A stretch of DNA of 64,000 nucleotides. It comes from Gammaproteobacteria bacterium (GTDB lineage Bacteria > Pseudomonadota > Gammaproteobacteria > Pseudomonadales > Porticoccaceae). The notes beneath the pieces were generated by a model. It saw only the letters and a list, made by a program, of their open reading frames with translations, did not search any database and was not told where the DNA came from. The stretch spans positions 62,001-126,000 of the forward strand of contig JADJET010000007.1 in the NCBI GenBank assembly GCA_016708925.1, written 5' to 3'. A program made the position numbers and the translations under genes. Shown one piece after another: positions 36,883-46,114 of the stretch (the first letter of the stretch is position 1; every line of letters starts with the position of its first letter).

Positions 36883-37614
36883 TCAGTCCCAGCGAAACTT
36901 CGGCAACTGCTGAAACGCCTCGCACAGTTCGCGGTTCCAACTGACGCTGAGTTCGTCCAGAAAGGGATCGTCGCCGGCAAATAAAAAACGCTTGCCGAGA
37001 GCGAGGTTGTCGCGCGGATAGATCGCGACTTCGTAGGGCGGACCGACGGAAAGGTTGGAGCGCGCGGTGGCGTCGAGACTGACCAGCGAGAGCTGCGCCG
37101 CGTCCTCGAGCGCCATGTCGAAGCGCGCCACCCGATCCAGCATCGGCTTGCCGTACTTGATCTCGCCGATCTGGAGGAAGGGCGTCTCCGCCGTCGCCGC
37201 CGCATGGTTGCCCTGGGCGTAGACGATGAACAGTCCGGGCGGCTGGCCCGCGATCTGGCCGCCCAGAATCAACGTGACGTCGGGACTCTGGCCACTGGCG
37301 CGCAACGCCGGTCCGTGGGTGTTCTGGATTTCCAGATTGACCGCGCCCACGTATTCCGCCGCCTCGAACAGGTAGCGCGCGCTGTTGAGATTGCCGGCGG
37401 GCCCGGGGTAATCCAGGTCGCGGCGCAGGTGACTGACGAGCTGCTGGCTGAGCGCGAGATTGCCCGCCGTGAGCAGCACGAACTGACGGTCGGCGGCGGG
37501 CTTGAACGCGTGCATCTTGCTGTACACCGAGGCGTAATCCACCCCGGCGCTGGTGCGGCTGTCGGAGGCCAGCACCAGTCCCTGTTCGACGCAGATGCCG
37601 AGACAGTAAGTCAT
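36883..37614 (-). CDS. Anbu-type proteasome homologue (Ntn hydrolase)
   Basis: A 243-residue member of the bacterial Anbu group, related to HslV and proteasome beta subunits. It starts MTYCLGICVEQGLVLASDSR and continues TSAGVDYASVYSKMHAFK; the Thr at position 2 is the expected nucleophile after Met removal. Segments VLLTAGNLALSQQ and LILGGQIAGQPPGLFIVYAQ are typical. Anbu genes usually sit with an alpha-E protein, a circularly permuted ATP-grasp protein and a transglutaminase; none of these is next to it here. ATG at 37614 has GAGGAG six bases upstream; a TTG two codons earlier is less likely. Activity of Anbu proteins is still debated. Confidence 0.82.
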   Translation of the reverse strand: MTYCLGICVEQGLVLASDSRTSAGVDYASVYSKMHAFKPAADRQFVLLTAGNLALSQQLVSHLRRDLDYPGPAGNLNSARYLFEAAEYVGAVNLEIQNTHGPALRASGQSPDVTLILGGQIAGQPPGLFIVYAQGNHAAATAETPFLQIGEIKYGKPMLDRVARFDMALEDAAQLSLVSLDATARSNLSVGPPYEVAIYPRDNLALGKRFLFAGDDPFLDELSVSWNRELCEAFQQLPKFRWD

Positions 37615-37677
37615 GGACAACTCCTCAAGCGGTCAAGCCACGCCGACGGCCACATCCAAACGCCGAAGAAATCGTAT

Positions 37678-38088
37678 TCAGCGAAAACGCACCACGGCAT
37701 GGCCCGGGATGGTGATGTCACCCTGCGCGTTTTTCAGAAACAGGCTCACCTTCACTTCGCGCGTGCTGTCGTCTTTTTCTTCGACCTGACCACCCGCGGT
37801 CATGGTTTCGCCGAGAAAGGCGGCGCGGCGGTTGGCGTAGCCAAAGGAGACGAGCGTTGCGTCGGCGCCGATCCAGTCGGTCACCACCTGGCCGATCCAG
37901 TCGCCCTGCAAGGGGCCGTCGAGCACGATACCGGGGTAGCCTTCTTCCTGGGTGGCGTAGGCGTGGTCGAAGTGGATGCGATGGGGATTCCAGATCGCCG
38001 CGTTGTACATGAACAGTTGCACGATGCCGGCGGTGTGATCGCGGCTGGGCAGTGCGTCGCCCACCTTGATGTTTTCGTATGCGGTCAT
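37678..38088 (-). CDS. MaoC-like hydratase subunit
   Basis: A 136-residue hot-dog fold protein. The hydratase-2 region is AAIWNPHRIHFDHAYATQEE, where the family has catalytic D and H (N-x-H-x-x-D), with GYPGIVLDGPLQGDWIG following. It would hydrate or dehydrate a 2-enoyl-CoA. Many single-chain MaoC proteins are two hot-dog repeats; here the partner repeat is the separate gene just upstream (stop four bases before this start), so they probably form a heterodimer. Confidence 0.82.
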   Translation of the reverse strand: MTAYENIKVGDALPSRDHTAGIVQLFMYNAAIWNPHRIHFDHAYATQEEGYPGIVLDGPLQGDWIGQVVTDWIGADATLVSFGYANRRAAFLGETMTAGGQVEEKDDSTREVKVSLFLKNAQGDITIPGHAVVRFR

Positions 38089-38092
38089 GGGT

Positions 38093-38548
38093 CTACCTCG
38101 CGATCAGGGAGGTGGTTTCGTTCAGCACCGGCGCGCCGGCTTCGGTTGTCACCACGGTTTCGGTGACGACAAAAATCAGCGGACCGGTTTTGCCGTCCTT
38201 CTGGTAAATGTCCTTGAGCACCCGGGTAATCACCAGTTTGTCGCCGGGACGAATGGGCCGGTGATAGACGGTGTCCGAGTTGCCCGCCATGACGCGCTTG
38301 AGGGGCAGTGGCGGAATCAGTTTGTCCTCGGCGATGCCGTCCTTGCGCAACGCTTCCGGCGGCAGGATTTCCATCGAGTAACCGAAGTGGAACAGCGGCG
38401 GCGCTTCGTCGCCGTCGAGATATTTGCGGGCTTTTTGTCCGGTCGATACCGCGTATTTCTGAATATCGCGCCGCGTGACCTCGACCCGTATCGGGGGGTT
38501 GGCGGTGCCGATGCGGGCCTTGATTTCCGGGGTCAACAACTCGGCCAT
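38093..38548 (-). CDS. FAS1-like dehydratase domain (MaoC N-terminal type) subunit
   Basis: A 151-residue hot-dog protein of the type that forms the N-terminal, non-catalytic half of two-repeat enoyl-CoA hydratases. It has IRVEVTRRDIQKYAVSTGQK, EAPPLFHFGYSM and KRVMAGNSDTVYHRPIRPGD, then VITRVLKDIYQKDGKTGPL. Together with the next gene it would bind and hydrate acyl-CoA thioesters. It is the second gene after the ABM monooxygenase in a leftward run. Confidence 0.82.
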   Translation of the reverse strand: MAELLTPEIKARIGTANPPIRVEVTRRDIQKYAVSTGQKARKYLDGDEAPPLFHFGYSMEILPPEALRKDGIAEDKLIPPLPLKRVMAGNSDTVYHRPIRPGDKLVITRVLKDIYQKDGKTGPLIFVVTETVVTTEAGAPVLNETTSLIAR

Positions 38549-38605
38549 GCTTTACTCCTGGGGTAATCCGGCGGGCGGGACGCGCCCGCCGGGCTGGGTC
38601 TCGAC

Positions 38606-38893
38606 TCAAACGACCGCGGGCATGATCTGGATGCCCGGCGCGCCGGCGAGAAACTCGCCCAGTTTGCCGCCCAAGGTTTTGAAGTGCGGAGTCTCGCGGT
38701 GCGTGGCGAGATCCGCCTTGCTCCGGTACTGCTCCAGCATCACATAGGTGGTGGGGTCGTCGGTCTTGTGCAACTGGTAGAAGGTGCATGCGGGCTCATT
38801 GGCGCGCACGGCGGCGGTGAGTTCTTTCATCAGCGCTTCAAAACCGGCTTGTTTGCCGTCCTGGATTTTCAGGGTTGCGATGACACCGATCAT
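38606..38893 (-). CDS. Antibiotic biosynthesis monooxygenase (ABM) family protein
   Basis: A 95-residue dimeric ferredoxin-like protein. It begins MIGVIATLKIQDGKQAGFEA, has ACTFYQLHKTDDPTTYVMLE and QYRSKADLATHRETPHFK. Members act as cofactor-free quinol or anthrone monooxygenases or detoxify small reactive aldehydes. It sits between the two-part hydratase and a luciferase-like monooxygenase, so a role in the same catabolic route is likely, but the substrate is not known. Confidence 0.85.
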   Translation of the reverse strand: MIGVIATLKIQDGKQAGFEALMKELTAAVRANEPACTFYQLHKTDDPTTYVMLEQYRSKADLATHRETPHFKTLGGKLGEFLAGAPGIQIMPAVV

Positions 38894-38985
38894 GGGTAGC
38901 TCCTCTTGCTTGGGGTTACGGTAAAGGCATTGTTATAAAACGGGCGTCCGCACTATACCTCGCGCTCCGCGCACGGTCATCCAGG

Positions 38986-39921
38986 CTAGCGCAGCAGCGG
39001 CAGAACCTCGCTGGCAAAACGCTCGATCTGGGCCTGACGCTCGCCGGGCGGACTCACCGCGTCGAGGATCAGATGGCGCACGCCGGCCTCGCGAAATGCA
39101 TTGATGCGCGCGGCGACATCCTCGGGCCGCCCCAGGGCGCAGTATTTTTTGGCCGGGCCACGGAAGTCGCTGGCGTAGCGTTCGGAGAGGTGTTCTGTCG
39201 CCACGTCCCAGGCGGTCTCGAAACTGTTGTCGATGCGGAAAAACAGCAGGTGCGCGGTATCGAAGCGGTCGATTTCGCGTTTGGCGGCGGCAGCGCTTTT
39301 TTCGATGGTTTCCAGAAATCCGGCGAACATCTCCGGCGTCACCACATAGGAAACGTAGCCGTCGGCGAGCCGGCCCGCGCGCGCCAGGGCGGCCTCGGAA
39401 CGCCCCCCGCACCAGATCGGCGGACCGCCCGGTTGCAGCGGCGCGGGCAGCATCTGGACATTGTCGAACGGGTAGAACCGGCCCGCGTGGCTGACGCGCG
39501 CGCCGCTCCAGAGCTTGCGCAACACCTCGATACCCTCGGACAGGCGCGCGCCGCGCTCCTTGACCGGCACGCCGCAGGCGGCGTATTCGTTGGGGAATTC
39601 ACCGCCGACGCCGACACCGAACAACAATCGGCCGGAGGTCAGGCGATCCAGGGTCGCTACCTGCTTGGCCACCGCGACCGCGTGGCGCAGCGGCAACAGG
39701 TATACCGAGGTGCCGAGCAGCAGGCGGTCGCTCAGGACCGCCGCCTGGGCGAGTTGCAGCAGCGGGTCCATGATCGGCACCGCGAAGGCGATGTGGTCGC
39801 CTACCCAGAGGGAGTCGAGGCCGATGCGCTCGGCGAGCGCCACCACCTGGCGCACGCTGGCGGCGCTGTCCATGCTGGTCATCCAGCCGTAACGCATGTC
39901 GTTCGCAAGGGGCAAGGTCAT
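38986..39921 (-). CDS. LLM class flavin-dependent oxidoreductase
   Basis: A 311-residue TIM-barrel enzyme of the bacterial luciferase-like superfamily. Key segments: LAERIGLDSLWVGDHIAFAV, LTSGRLLFGVGVGGEFPNEY, HAGRFYPFDNVQMLPAP and PPIWCGGRSEAALARAGRLA. It uses reduced FMN or F420; nothing here decides, but a flavin reductase gene lies 6 kb away. Substrate unknown. Second gene of a likely unit with the ABM and hydratase genes downstream. Confidence 0.88.
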   Translation of the reverse strand: MTLPLANDMRYGWMTSMDSAASVRQVVALAERIGLDSLWVGDHIAFAVPIMDPLLQLAQAAVLSDRLLLGTSVYLLPLRHAVAVAKQVATLDRLTSGRLLFGVGVGGEFPNEYAACGVPVKERGARLSEGIEVLRKLWSGARVSHAGRFYPFDNVQMLPAPLQPGGPPIWCGGRSEAALARAGRLADGYVSYVVTPEMFAGFLETIEKSAAAAKREIDRFDTAHLLFFRIDNSFETAWDVATEHLSERYASDFRGPAKKYCALGRPEDVAARINAFREAGVRHLILDAVSPPGERQAQIERFASEVLPLLR

Positions 39922-40008
39922 GCTGTTCTCCAGTTCAGATCCGGGTTGTCGAGGCGCTGGTTCGATTGTAGGGCGGATACGGCCGGGTTCAACCCGGCGC
40001 CAGTGTCA

Positions 40009-40653
40009 TCAACGACGCACGCCACCCGCGGCCGGGCGCCGCCCTTGCAGATAAGCCACCAGCGCGGGCAACAGGCTCAGCACGATGATGCCCAGCAGCA
40101 CCCAGGTGAAATGCTCCTTCACGCCGGGCAGGTTGCCGAAGAAATAGCCCAGGCCGACAAAACCACCGACCCAGAACAGCGCGCCCAACACATTGAAGAC
40201 CAGAAAGTGCGCGTAGGACATGCGACTCGCTCCGGCGACGAAGGGCACGAAGGTGCGCAGAAAAGGCGCGAAGCGCGCGATCAGCACCGACTTGCCGCCG
40301 TGACGTTCGAAAAACTCCCGCGCTCGATCGAGGTGATCGCGCCGGATCCAGCGCGAATCCCGCGCATAGACCGCCGCCCCGATGCGCGAGCCGACGTAAT
40401 AATTGCAGCTGTCGCCCAGCGTCGCCGCCACGAACAGGCAGCCGGCGAGCACCAGGGGGTCCAGACTGCCGACGCCGGCCAGCGCCCCGGCCGCGAACAG
40501 CAGGCTGTCGCCGGGCAGAAAGGGCATCACCACCAGACCGGTTTCGACGAAGACGATCAGGAACAGGATGCCGTAGACCCACAGCCCGTACTGCCCGATC
40601 AGGCTCAGCAGATGGCGGTCAACGTGGAGAATGAAATCGATCAGGTCCATCAT
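40009..40653 (-). CDS. DedA family membrane protein
   Basis: A 214-residue DedA (SNARE-associated) inner membrane protein, with hydrophobic segments GLWVYGILFLIVFVETGLVV and VLAGCLFVAATLGDSCNYYV. The family motifs MPFLPGDSLLFAAGALAG and HGGKSVLIARFAPFLRTFVP with GASRMSYAHFLVFNV are complete, including the conserved E, D and R residues. Members flip or carry undecaprenyl phosphate and other phospholipids and support envelope integrity. The two adjacent ATG codons (40653 and 40650) are both possible. It lies between two LLM genes and may be unrelated to them. Confidence 0.92.
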   Translation of the reverse strand: MMDLIDFILHVDRHLLSLIGQYGLWVYGILFLIVFVETGLVVMPFLPGDSLLFAAGALAGVGSLDPLVLAGCLFVAATLGDSCNYYVGSRIGAAVYARDSRWIRRDHLDRAREFFERHGGKSVLIARFAPFLRTFVPFVAGASRMSYAHFLVFNVLGALFWVGGFVGLGYFFGNLPGVKEHFTWVLLGIIVLSLLPALVAYLQGRRPAAGGVRR

Positions 40654-40704
40654 GGCGCAAGTCCGGCAAAGGACGCGACCATACCGGTAGCAGAGCGCGG
40701 GCGC

Positions 40705-40731
40705 AAAAAAAGGGCGGGGATGTCCCCGCCC
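40705..40731 (-). terminator. Rho-independent terminator after the LLM gene
   Basis: On the minus strand GGGCGGGGA and TCCCCGCCC form a nine-bp stem with a CA loop (40712-40731), followed by seven U (the A-run at 40705-40711). It ends the transcript from moeA or the amidohydrolase side, 23 bases after the second LLM gene. Confidence 0.93.
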
Positions 40732-40753
40732 TGGCGCTGCCCGCAAGACCGGT

Positions 40754-42091
40754 TCAGGAGATACGCAAACCCAGTTGCGCCATGCCGGCACGGTCGCACA
40801 CCGGCGCCCGCTTGCTGCCGGGAGCCAGTGGCACGGACCCCGGCGTGCGTTCGAAGGAATCGAACAGTCCGATGCTGTTGGAGTACTCGCGCAGCTCCGG
40901 GATGACATGCTTGCCGATCAGCTCGATGGAGCGGTTGCGCTGCTGGTCGGACGCCACGCCCTGCACGTTGAAGAATGTGAAGGAACCCGGGCGAATCACG
41001 CTCAGGATCGCCTTGATCTTCGGAATCACCTGTTCCGGAGTCCCTACCACGATTTGCAGGTTTTCCTGCGCGCGCTGGTAGGAATTCCAGAGTTTTTCCT
41101 TGATCACGTCGAAATCCTGCTCCTCTTGCCACTTGTCGCTGCGCGCCGCCGCCAGCTTGTCCTTGCTGACGCCGAGCCAGGAACCGCCCGGCGCCTTGGC
41201 CAGAATGCGGGTCGCGGTCTTGGAGTTATAGCCCGGTGGCAAGGTGTGCTCGGGACGGCTGAAGCCGTTCTGGCCGCCGCCGAAGGCGTAGCCGCGACCG
41301 ACCTCCTGAGCTTCCGCTTCGTTGTCGGAGACGAACACCGGCAGCAGATAGCCGAAGTTCTCCGGGCCGGCCTGATAGCCCAATTCGGCGGCGGTGTCGG
41401 CGTAGAGATCCCAGAGATCGCAGGTCGGGCCGAGCGCCGAACCCAGCCCGATGTAGGGGTAGCGTTTCTGCGCACACCAGATCACGGTCTCGGGCGAGAG
41501 CACGCCGGGAATCCACTGCTGGGGATAGGGCTCCTGCAGCGGCAGCGCCCAGGGGTTCACATGGCGGTAGTGGAAATGCTTGCCCTCGTAACGCCAGGGG
41601 CCGGGTCGGGTCCAGGCCTGGATGATGAAATCGTGGGCTTCGTTGAACATCTCGCGGTTGTAGGCGGGGTTGGCGTTGTTGAAGAATTGCTCGGAGCCGG
41701 CCCCACGCACCCAGCCCGCCACCAGACGGCCGCGGGAGATGAGGTCGATCTCGGCCAGTTCCTCGGCCATCCGCAACGGGTGTTTGATCACCGGCAGCGG
41801 GTTGCCCACCAGAATGATTTTGGCCTTGCGGGTGGCGCGCGCCAGCACGGCGGCTTCGGTATTGATCACGTTGCCCATGCAGTAGGGGTTGCCGTGATGC
41901 TCGTTCAACGCGAGCCCGTCGAAGCCGACTTCCTCGGCAAAACAGTATTCGTCGATGAACTGGTTGTAGTCGTCCGCCGCCTTCTTGCGATCGAAGTAGC
42001 GGTTGGAAACGCCGAAGAACGCCTTGTTGGCGAGCACGACGTTTTCGTCGATGTGGCGATAGGGACGCTCGGTGAAATAGCCGAATTTCAT
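40754..42091 (-). CDS. Luciferase-like monooxygenase (LLM class)
   Basis: A 445-residue flavin monooxygenase of the long LLM type. It starts MKFGYFTERPYRHID and has FDGLALNEHHGNPYCMGNVI, LVGNPLPVIKHPLRMAEELA, ISRGRLVAGWVRGAGSEQFF and HFHYRHVNPWALPLQEPYPQ. A C-terminal extension after residue 400 is not typical of short LLM proteins. The longer frame to 42190 lacks homology; the ATG at 42091 has AAGGAG about ten bases upstream. It follows the amidohydrolase gene by 105 bases and ends at a clear terminator. Confidence 0.87.
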   Translation of the reverse strand: MKFGYFTERPYRHIDENVVLANKAFFGVSNRYFDRKKAADDYNQFIDEYCFAEEVGFDGLALNEHHGNPYCMGNVINTEAAVLARATRKAKIILVGNPLPVIKHPLRMAEELAEIDLISRGRLVAGWVRGAGSEQFFNNANPAYNREMFNEAHDFIIQAWTRPGPWRYEGKHFHYRHVNPWALPLQEPYPQQWIPGVLSPETVIWCAQKRYPYIGLGSALGPTCDLWDLYADTAAELGYQAGPENFGYLLPVFVSDNEAEAQEVGRGYAFGGGQNGFSRPEHTLPPGYNSKTATRILAKAPGGSWLGVSKDKLAAARSDKWQEEQDFDVIKEKLWNSYQRAQENLQIVVGTPEQVIPKIKAILSVIRPGSFTFFNVQGVASDQQRNRSIELIGKHVIPELREYSNSIGLFDSFERTPGSVPLAPGSKRAPVCDRAGMAQLGLRIS

Positions 42092-42196
42092 GGTGGAAAA
42101 TCTCCTTTGGATAATCGGTATGCAGTCAAGTTCGGGCGGGAAGCCGCCCCCGGCGTCACGCACGGACGCCGGGGGCAGTCCCATCGGCACCGCGCC

Positions 42197-43330
42197 TCAG
42201 TGCCGGGCCGGCACCGGGATCGGCAGATTGAACAGTTCGATGCAGTTGAGCCCCATGGCCTGTTCGCGCACTTCCTCGGACACGCCCGCGGTGTGGTTGG
42301 CGAGCATCTCCTGCGACCAGGGCCAGGTGGAATCGCTGTGGGGGAAGTCGTTAGCCCACAGCAGACGCTTGGAATTCATGCGGTGCGCGCAGGCGAAGGC
42401 TTCCCAGTCATCCTGGAAGGTGAGCCAGACGTTTTCCCGGATGTACTCGCTCGGCGGGCGCGGCAGCAGGGGACCACTTTTGCCATGGCCGTGCCGGTAG
42501 GCAGCGCGGTTCATGCGGTGCATGAAGTGGGGCAGCCAGCCGGCATCGCCCTCGGCACCGACGAACTTGAGCTCGGGGTGGCGTTCGAACACACCGCCCA
42601 GGACGAACAGGCCGACCAGATCCTGGATGCCGCGGATGAGTTTCAGGAAGCTGTTGAGCTTGTGGCCGCGGTACTCGGTCAATGCGGCCGCACTCTCCCG
42701 CGAGGTCAGGATATGGAAGCACAGCGGCAGATCGAGATCGGTCGCGCACTCCCACAGGGCGTTGTACATGGGGTGGTCGTAGTCCTCCTCGACCGGCCGG
42801 CCGGGCATCATCACGCCGACGAAACCCGCCGCCTTGATGCGGCGAAAATCCTCGATGGCGGAGTCCACCGACAGCACCGCAGTCTGGCCCAACCCGAACA
42901 GGTTTTTCGGCGCCGCGCTGCAATAACCTTCGAGCCAGCGGTTGTAGGCCTTGAAGCAGGCATCCTTGTAGAGCGCATCCTTGAGGTTGCACAGCACCAT
43001 GCCGACGGAGGCATAGATGATTTCGGCATCGACGCCGTCGCGCTTCTGGTCCTCGACGCGTGTGGCCGGATCCCAGCCGCTCTGGTGCATGTCATAAAAC
43101 TTGCGGTGCGGCGCGACCTTGGGCATGACCGCGTCGGGAATGCCGGCGGCGGACATCAGGCCGATCTCAAGGGGCCGCTTGTAGCCCTCGATGGCATAGG
43201 CGTCGCCGCCTTTCCCGTCATCGACCAGATAGGGCGCGCGATCGCGGTAGACGGGATCAATGAAGTCCCGGTAACACTCGGGCGGCTCGACGATATGGGA
43301 ATCGGCGGAAACTACAGGTGCGCGCAGCAT
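42197..43330 (-). CDS. Amidohydrolase 2-family protein
   Basis: A 377-residue metal-dependent TIM-barrel enzyme related to 2-amino-3-carboxymuconate-6-semialdehyde decarboxylase. The N-terminal motif is VVSADSHIVEPPECY (the D-x-H variant of HxH), the mid barrel has DLPLCFHILTSRESAAAL and ELKFVGAEGDAGWLPHFMHR, and the C-terminal metal D is in LLWANDFPHSDSTWPWS. Relatives decarboxylate or hydrolyse aromatic or cyclic acids. With the neighbouring LLM monooxygenase it suggests a ring or side-chain degradation route; the compound is unknown. Confidence 0.88.
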   Translation of the reverse strand: MLRAPVVSADSHIVEPPECYRDFIDPVYRDRAPYLVDDGKGGDAYAIEGYKRPLEIGLMSAAGIPDAVMPKVAPHRKFYDMHQSGWDPATRVEDQKRDGVDAEIIYASVGMVLCNLKDALYKDACFKAYNRWLEGYCSAAPKNLFGLGQTAVLSVDSAIEDFRRIKAAGFVGVMMPGRPVEEDYDHPMYNALWECATDLDLPLCFHILTSRESAAALTEYRGHKLNSFLKLIRGIQDLVGLFVLGGVFERHPELKFVGAEGDAGWLPHFMHRMNRAAYRHGHGKSGPLLPRPPSEYIRENVWLTFQDDWEAFACAHRMNSKRLLWANDFPHSDSTWPWSQEMLANHTAGVSEEVREQAMGLNCIELFNLPIPVPARH

Positions 43331-43445
43331 AAATACCCCCAGTAAACAGATCGGAATCGTGAATCGGATGGTTAAAAAATGTGTCGTTCCCTAGTGGATT
43401 CCAACGGAGGGTAAAAATCAAGCCGCGCCCCGCACTACCGATGAC

Positions 43446-44672
43446 TCAGAGCAAATCATCGAATGGCAAAACCTGCACCATCTCGCCAGTCGCGATATCT
43501 CCGCTGCCCGCAGGCACCAGGATAAAAGCGTTACAGCGTGCCAGGGCGGCGAAGGCGCCCGAACTCTGCTGCGGGTCCGGCAGCGCCTGCCAGCCGCCCG
43601 CACCATCCGGTTCGAGGCGCCCACGCAGGAGTTCCAGCCGGGTGCGATTGCGACGCAGGGGCGCGCCGGCATGGGCGTGGATACACAGCGGTGCAGGGTC
43701 GTCGGCGCCCTGAAGTTTGCGAATCGCCGGCGCCACCAGTTGATGAAAAGTCACCAGCGCCGACACCGGATTGCCCGGCAAACCGCACACCAGCGCCGCC
43801 CCCACACGGCCAAAAATAAATGGCTTGCCGGGTTTCAGCGCCACTTTCCAGAAGCCCACTTCGCCCAACTTATCGAGCAGGGCGCGGGCGTGATCCGCCT
43901 CGCCCACCGAAGCACCACCACAGGTGATCACCAGATCGGCGTTCGCGGCGCCCTGCTGGAAGGCGGTGCGCAACCGTTCCGGATCATCGCGGACAATACC
44001 CAGATCGAGCACCTCCGCGCCCAGGCGGTCGAGCATTTCTGCGATCACATAGCGATTGCTGTCGTGAATCTGTCCCGGCGCGAGGGCTTCGCCGGGCGCG
44101 CGCAGTTCATCGCCGCTGGCAAAGAGGGCGACCCGCAGCCGGCGCCGCACGGTCACGGCGGCCATTCCCAGCGTCGCCAGCACGCCGATCTCGATGGCGC
44201 CGAGGCGCCGACCGGCGGGCAGCACCCGTTCGCCGCGCGCCACATCCTCGCCGGCCCGCCGTACATTGGCGCCGCGCCCACCCGGCTCCGCCGTCAACCG
44301 CACCTGATCGCCGGCCCGTTCGACATCTTCCTGAATCACCACCGTGTCCGCCCCCGCCGGCAGATGGCCGCCGGTGGTGATGCGCACGCATTCACCCTTG
44401 CCGACCGTGCCGGCAAAGGGCGCGCCGGCCAGCGCGCTGCCGATCAGCCGTAACCGGACGCCGGGCGCCAGATCGGCATGGCGCACGGCGTAACCGTCCA
44501 TGGCGGAGTTGTCGGCGGGCGGCAGATCGCGGGGCGCATGGACGGCGTGGGCAAGGATCCGTCGCGAGAGCGCGGCGAGCGGAATGTCTTCCATGTCCGC
44601 CACGGGAATCACTGCCGCGAGCATCCGGGCGCGCGCGTCGTCGAGCGTCAGTAAAGGTGTTTTGGGGGTCAC
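43446..44672 (-). CDS. moeA: Molybdopterin molybdenumtransferase MoeA
   Basis: A 408-residue enzyme that inserts molybdate into adenylylated molybdopterin. Motifs: PADNSAMDGYAV near residue 57, GGHLPAGADTVVIQEDV, GDELRAPGEALAPGQIHDSN, TCGGASVGEADHARALL, KPGKPFIFGRV and GLPGNPVSALVTFHQL. The GTG start at 44672 is the only start in front of the conserved N-terminus; the open frame to 45272 is a shadow of the GST gene. A molybdoenzyme is not seen in the window. Confidence 0.94.
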   Translation of the reverse strand: MTPKTPLLTLDDARARMLAAVIPVADMEDIPLAALSRRILAHAVHAPRDLPPADNSAMDGYAVRHADLAPGVRLRLIGSALAGAPFAGTVGKGECVRITTGGHLPAGADTVVIQEDVERAGDQVRLTAEPGGRGANVRRAGEDVARGERVLPAGRRLGAIEIGVLATLGMAAVTVRRRLRVALFASGDELRAPGEALAPGQIHDSNRYVIAEMLDRLGAEVLDLGIVRDDPERLRTAFQQGAANADLVITCGGASVGEADHARALLDKLGEVGFWKVALKPGKPFIFGRVGAALVCGLPGNPVSALVTFHQLVAPAIRKLQGADDPAPLCIHAHAGAPLRRNRTRLELLRGRLEPDGAGGWQALPDPQQSSGAFAALARCNAFILVPAGSGDIATGEMVQVLPFDDLL

Positions 44673-44810
44673 GGTCTGCTCGCAACTCGGGTCATGGTTT
44701 ACTCCGTGGTCTGGATAGCGGGCCGCTGCTACCATGCGGCAAAGCGACACCCGACGGCAACGCCGCATGCGACGCTGCCCGCATCCCACCTCTTGCAAGG
44801 ATAATAAGAC

Positions 44811-45446
44811 ATGAAACTCTACGACTACCCCCAGGCACCCAATCCCCGTCGCGTGAACATTTTTCTGGCCGAAAAAGGCATCGCGGTGGAGCGCGTTCCC
44901 GTCGATCTGATGAAAGGCGAACAACTGCGACCCGAGTACCGCGCCAAGAATCCGGCCTGCGACATCCCCATGCTGGAGCTGGACGACGGCACCTGCATCA
45001 GCCAGATTCGCGCCATCTGCCGCTACTTCGAGGAGATTCATCCGCAGCCCGCGCTGCTGGGCAGTACCCCGACCGAGAAAGCCCTGTGCGAGATGTGGGA
45101 TCACCTCGCCTTCATGAACGGCCTGCTCGCGGTGGCCGAAGTGTTCCGCAATACCGCCAAGGGCTTCGCGGATCGCGCGGTGGTGGGGCCGCATTCCTAT
45201 CCGCAATCGGCGGAACTGGCCGAACGCGGCCGTGCGCGGGTCGGGAATTTTTTCGCCGACTTCGAGCAGCAACTGACCGGCCGCCCCTATGTCGCCGGCG
45301 ACTTCTACTCCGTCGCGGACATCACCACGCTGGTCACCTGCGACTTCGCCAAGTGGATCAAGGCGGACATCCCCGCCGAGTGCGTCAACCTCAAAGCCTG
45401 GTACGAGCGGGTGTCGGCGCGCCCGGCGGTACAGGCCAACCGCTGA
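44811..45446 (+). CDS. Glutathione S-transferase
   Basis: A 211-residue GST-fold protein. N-terminal thioredoxin part: MKLYDYPQAPNPRRVNIFLA, NPACDIPMLELDDGTCISQI with the conserved cis-Pro, then RAICRYFEE. The helical part ends GRPYVAGDFYSVADITTLV, the N-capping motif. Gene stands divergent from moeA and before the flavin reductase gene. Substrate unknown; may detoxify electrophiles from the catabolic genes. Confidence 0.92.
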   Translation: MKLYDYPQAPNPRRVNIFLAEKGIAVERVPVDLMKGEQLRPEYRAKNPACDIPMLELDDGTCISQIRAICRYFEEIHPQPALLGSTPTEKALCEMWDHLAFMNGLLAVAEVFRNTAKGFADRAVVGPHSYPQSAELAERGRARVGNFFADFEQQLTGRPYVAGDFYSVADITTLVTCDFAKWIKADIPAECVNLKAWYERVSARPAVQANR

Positions 45447-45590
45447 GCTGCGGGTGCGATGCCTGCGGGGCCTGTGCTAAATTGGCCCGCCTCCAGGGCG
45501 CGCGATACCGCGCCGGCCGATTCCGACCGGCATCGGCGTTGCACCCGGAACCCAATTCATCCAATACGCACCTAAAGAGGGGACACCATC

Positions 45591-46067
45591 ATGAGTCTTG
45601 ATCCACGCCAATTCCGGGACGCGCTCGGCGCCTTTCCCACCGGCATCACGGTTGTCACCGCCAAGGATGTCGACGGCAAGCCGGTCGGCGCCACCGCCAA
45701 CAGTTTCTCCTCGGTATCCCTGGATCCGCCGCTGGTACTGTGGAGCGTCGCCAAGACCGCCAACTGCTACAACGCGTTCATGAAGGCGAAACACTTCGCC
45801 ATCCACATCCTCCACTCGGGCCAGGAAAACATCAGCCGCCTGTTCGCCACCAAGGAAGCCGACAAGTTCGCCAACCTGCAGTGGTACGAGAGCGCCCAGG
45901 GTGCACCCCTGCTGGCCGACTTCAGCGTGCGCTTCGAATGCTCGACCGAGAACCTCTACGAAGGTGGCGACCACATCATCGTCGTGGGCAGGGTCCATGA
46001 GATGAGTGTGCAGGAATGCGAACCCCTGGGCTTCTACAAAGGCAAGTACGCGAAAATCGTCGTCTGA
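45591..46067 (+). CDS. Flavin reductase family protein
   Basis: A 158-residue HpaC/FMN-binding split-barrel reductase that reduces FMN or FAD with NAD(P)H and hands it to a monooxygenase. Segments DALGAFPTGITVVTAKDVDG, ATANSFSSVSLDPPLVLWSV and HFAIHILHSGQENISRLF are typical, with EGGDHIIVVGRVHEM near the end. It could serve the two luciferase-like monooxygenases to the left, which is inference. Followed 47 bases on by the AcuI-type gene. Confidence 0.92.
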   Translation: MSLDPRQFRDALGAFPTGITVVTAKDVDGKPVGATANSFSSVSLDPPLVLWSVAKTANCYNAFMKAKHFAIHILHSGQENISRLFATKEADKFANLQWYESAQGAPLLADFSVRFECSTENLYEGGDHIIVVGRVHEMSVQECEPLGFYKGKYAKIVV

Positions 46068-46114
46068 CCGATCAGCCCGATTCAATCCACGACCGCATAG
46101 CCCGGAGAACCGGC

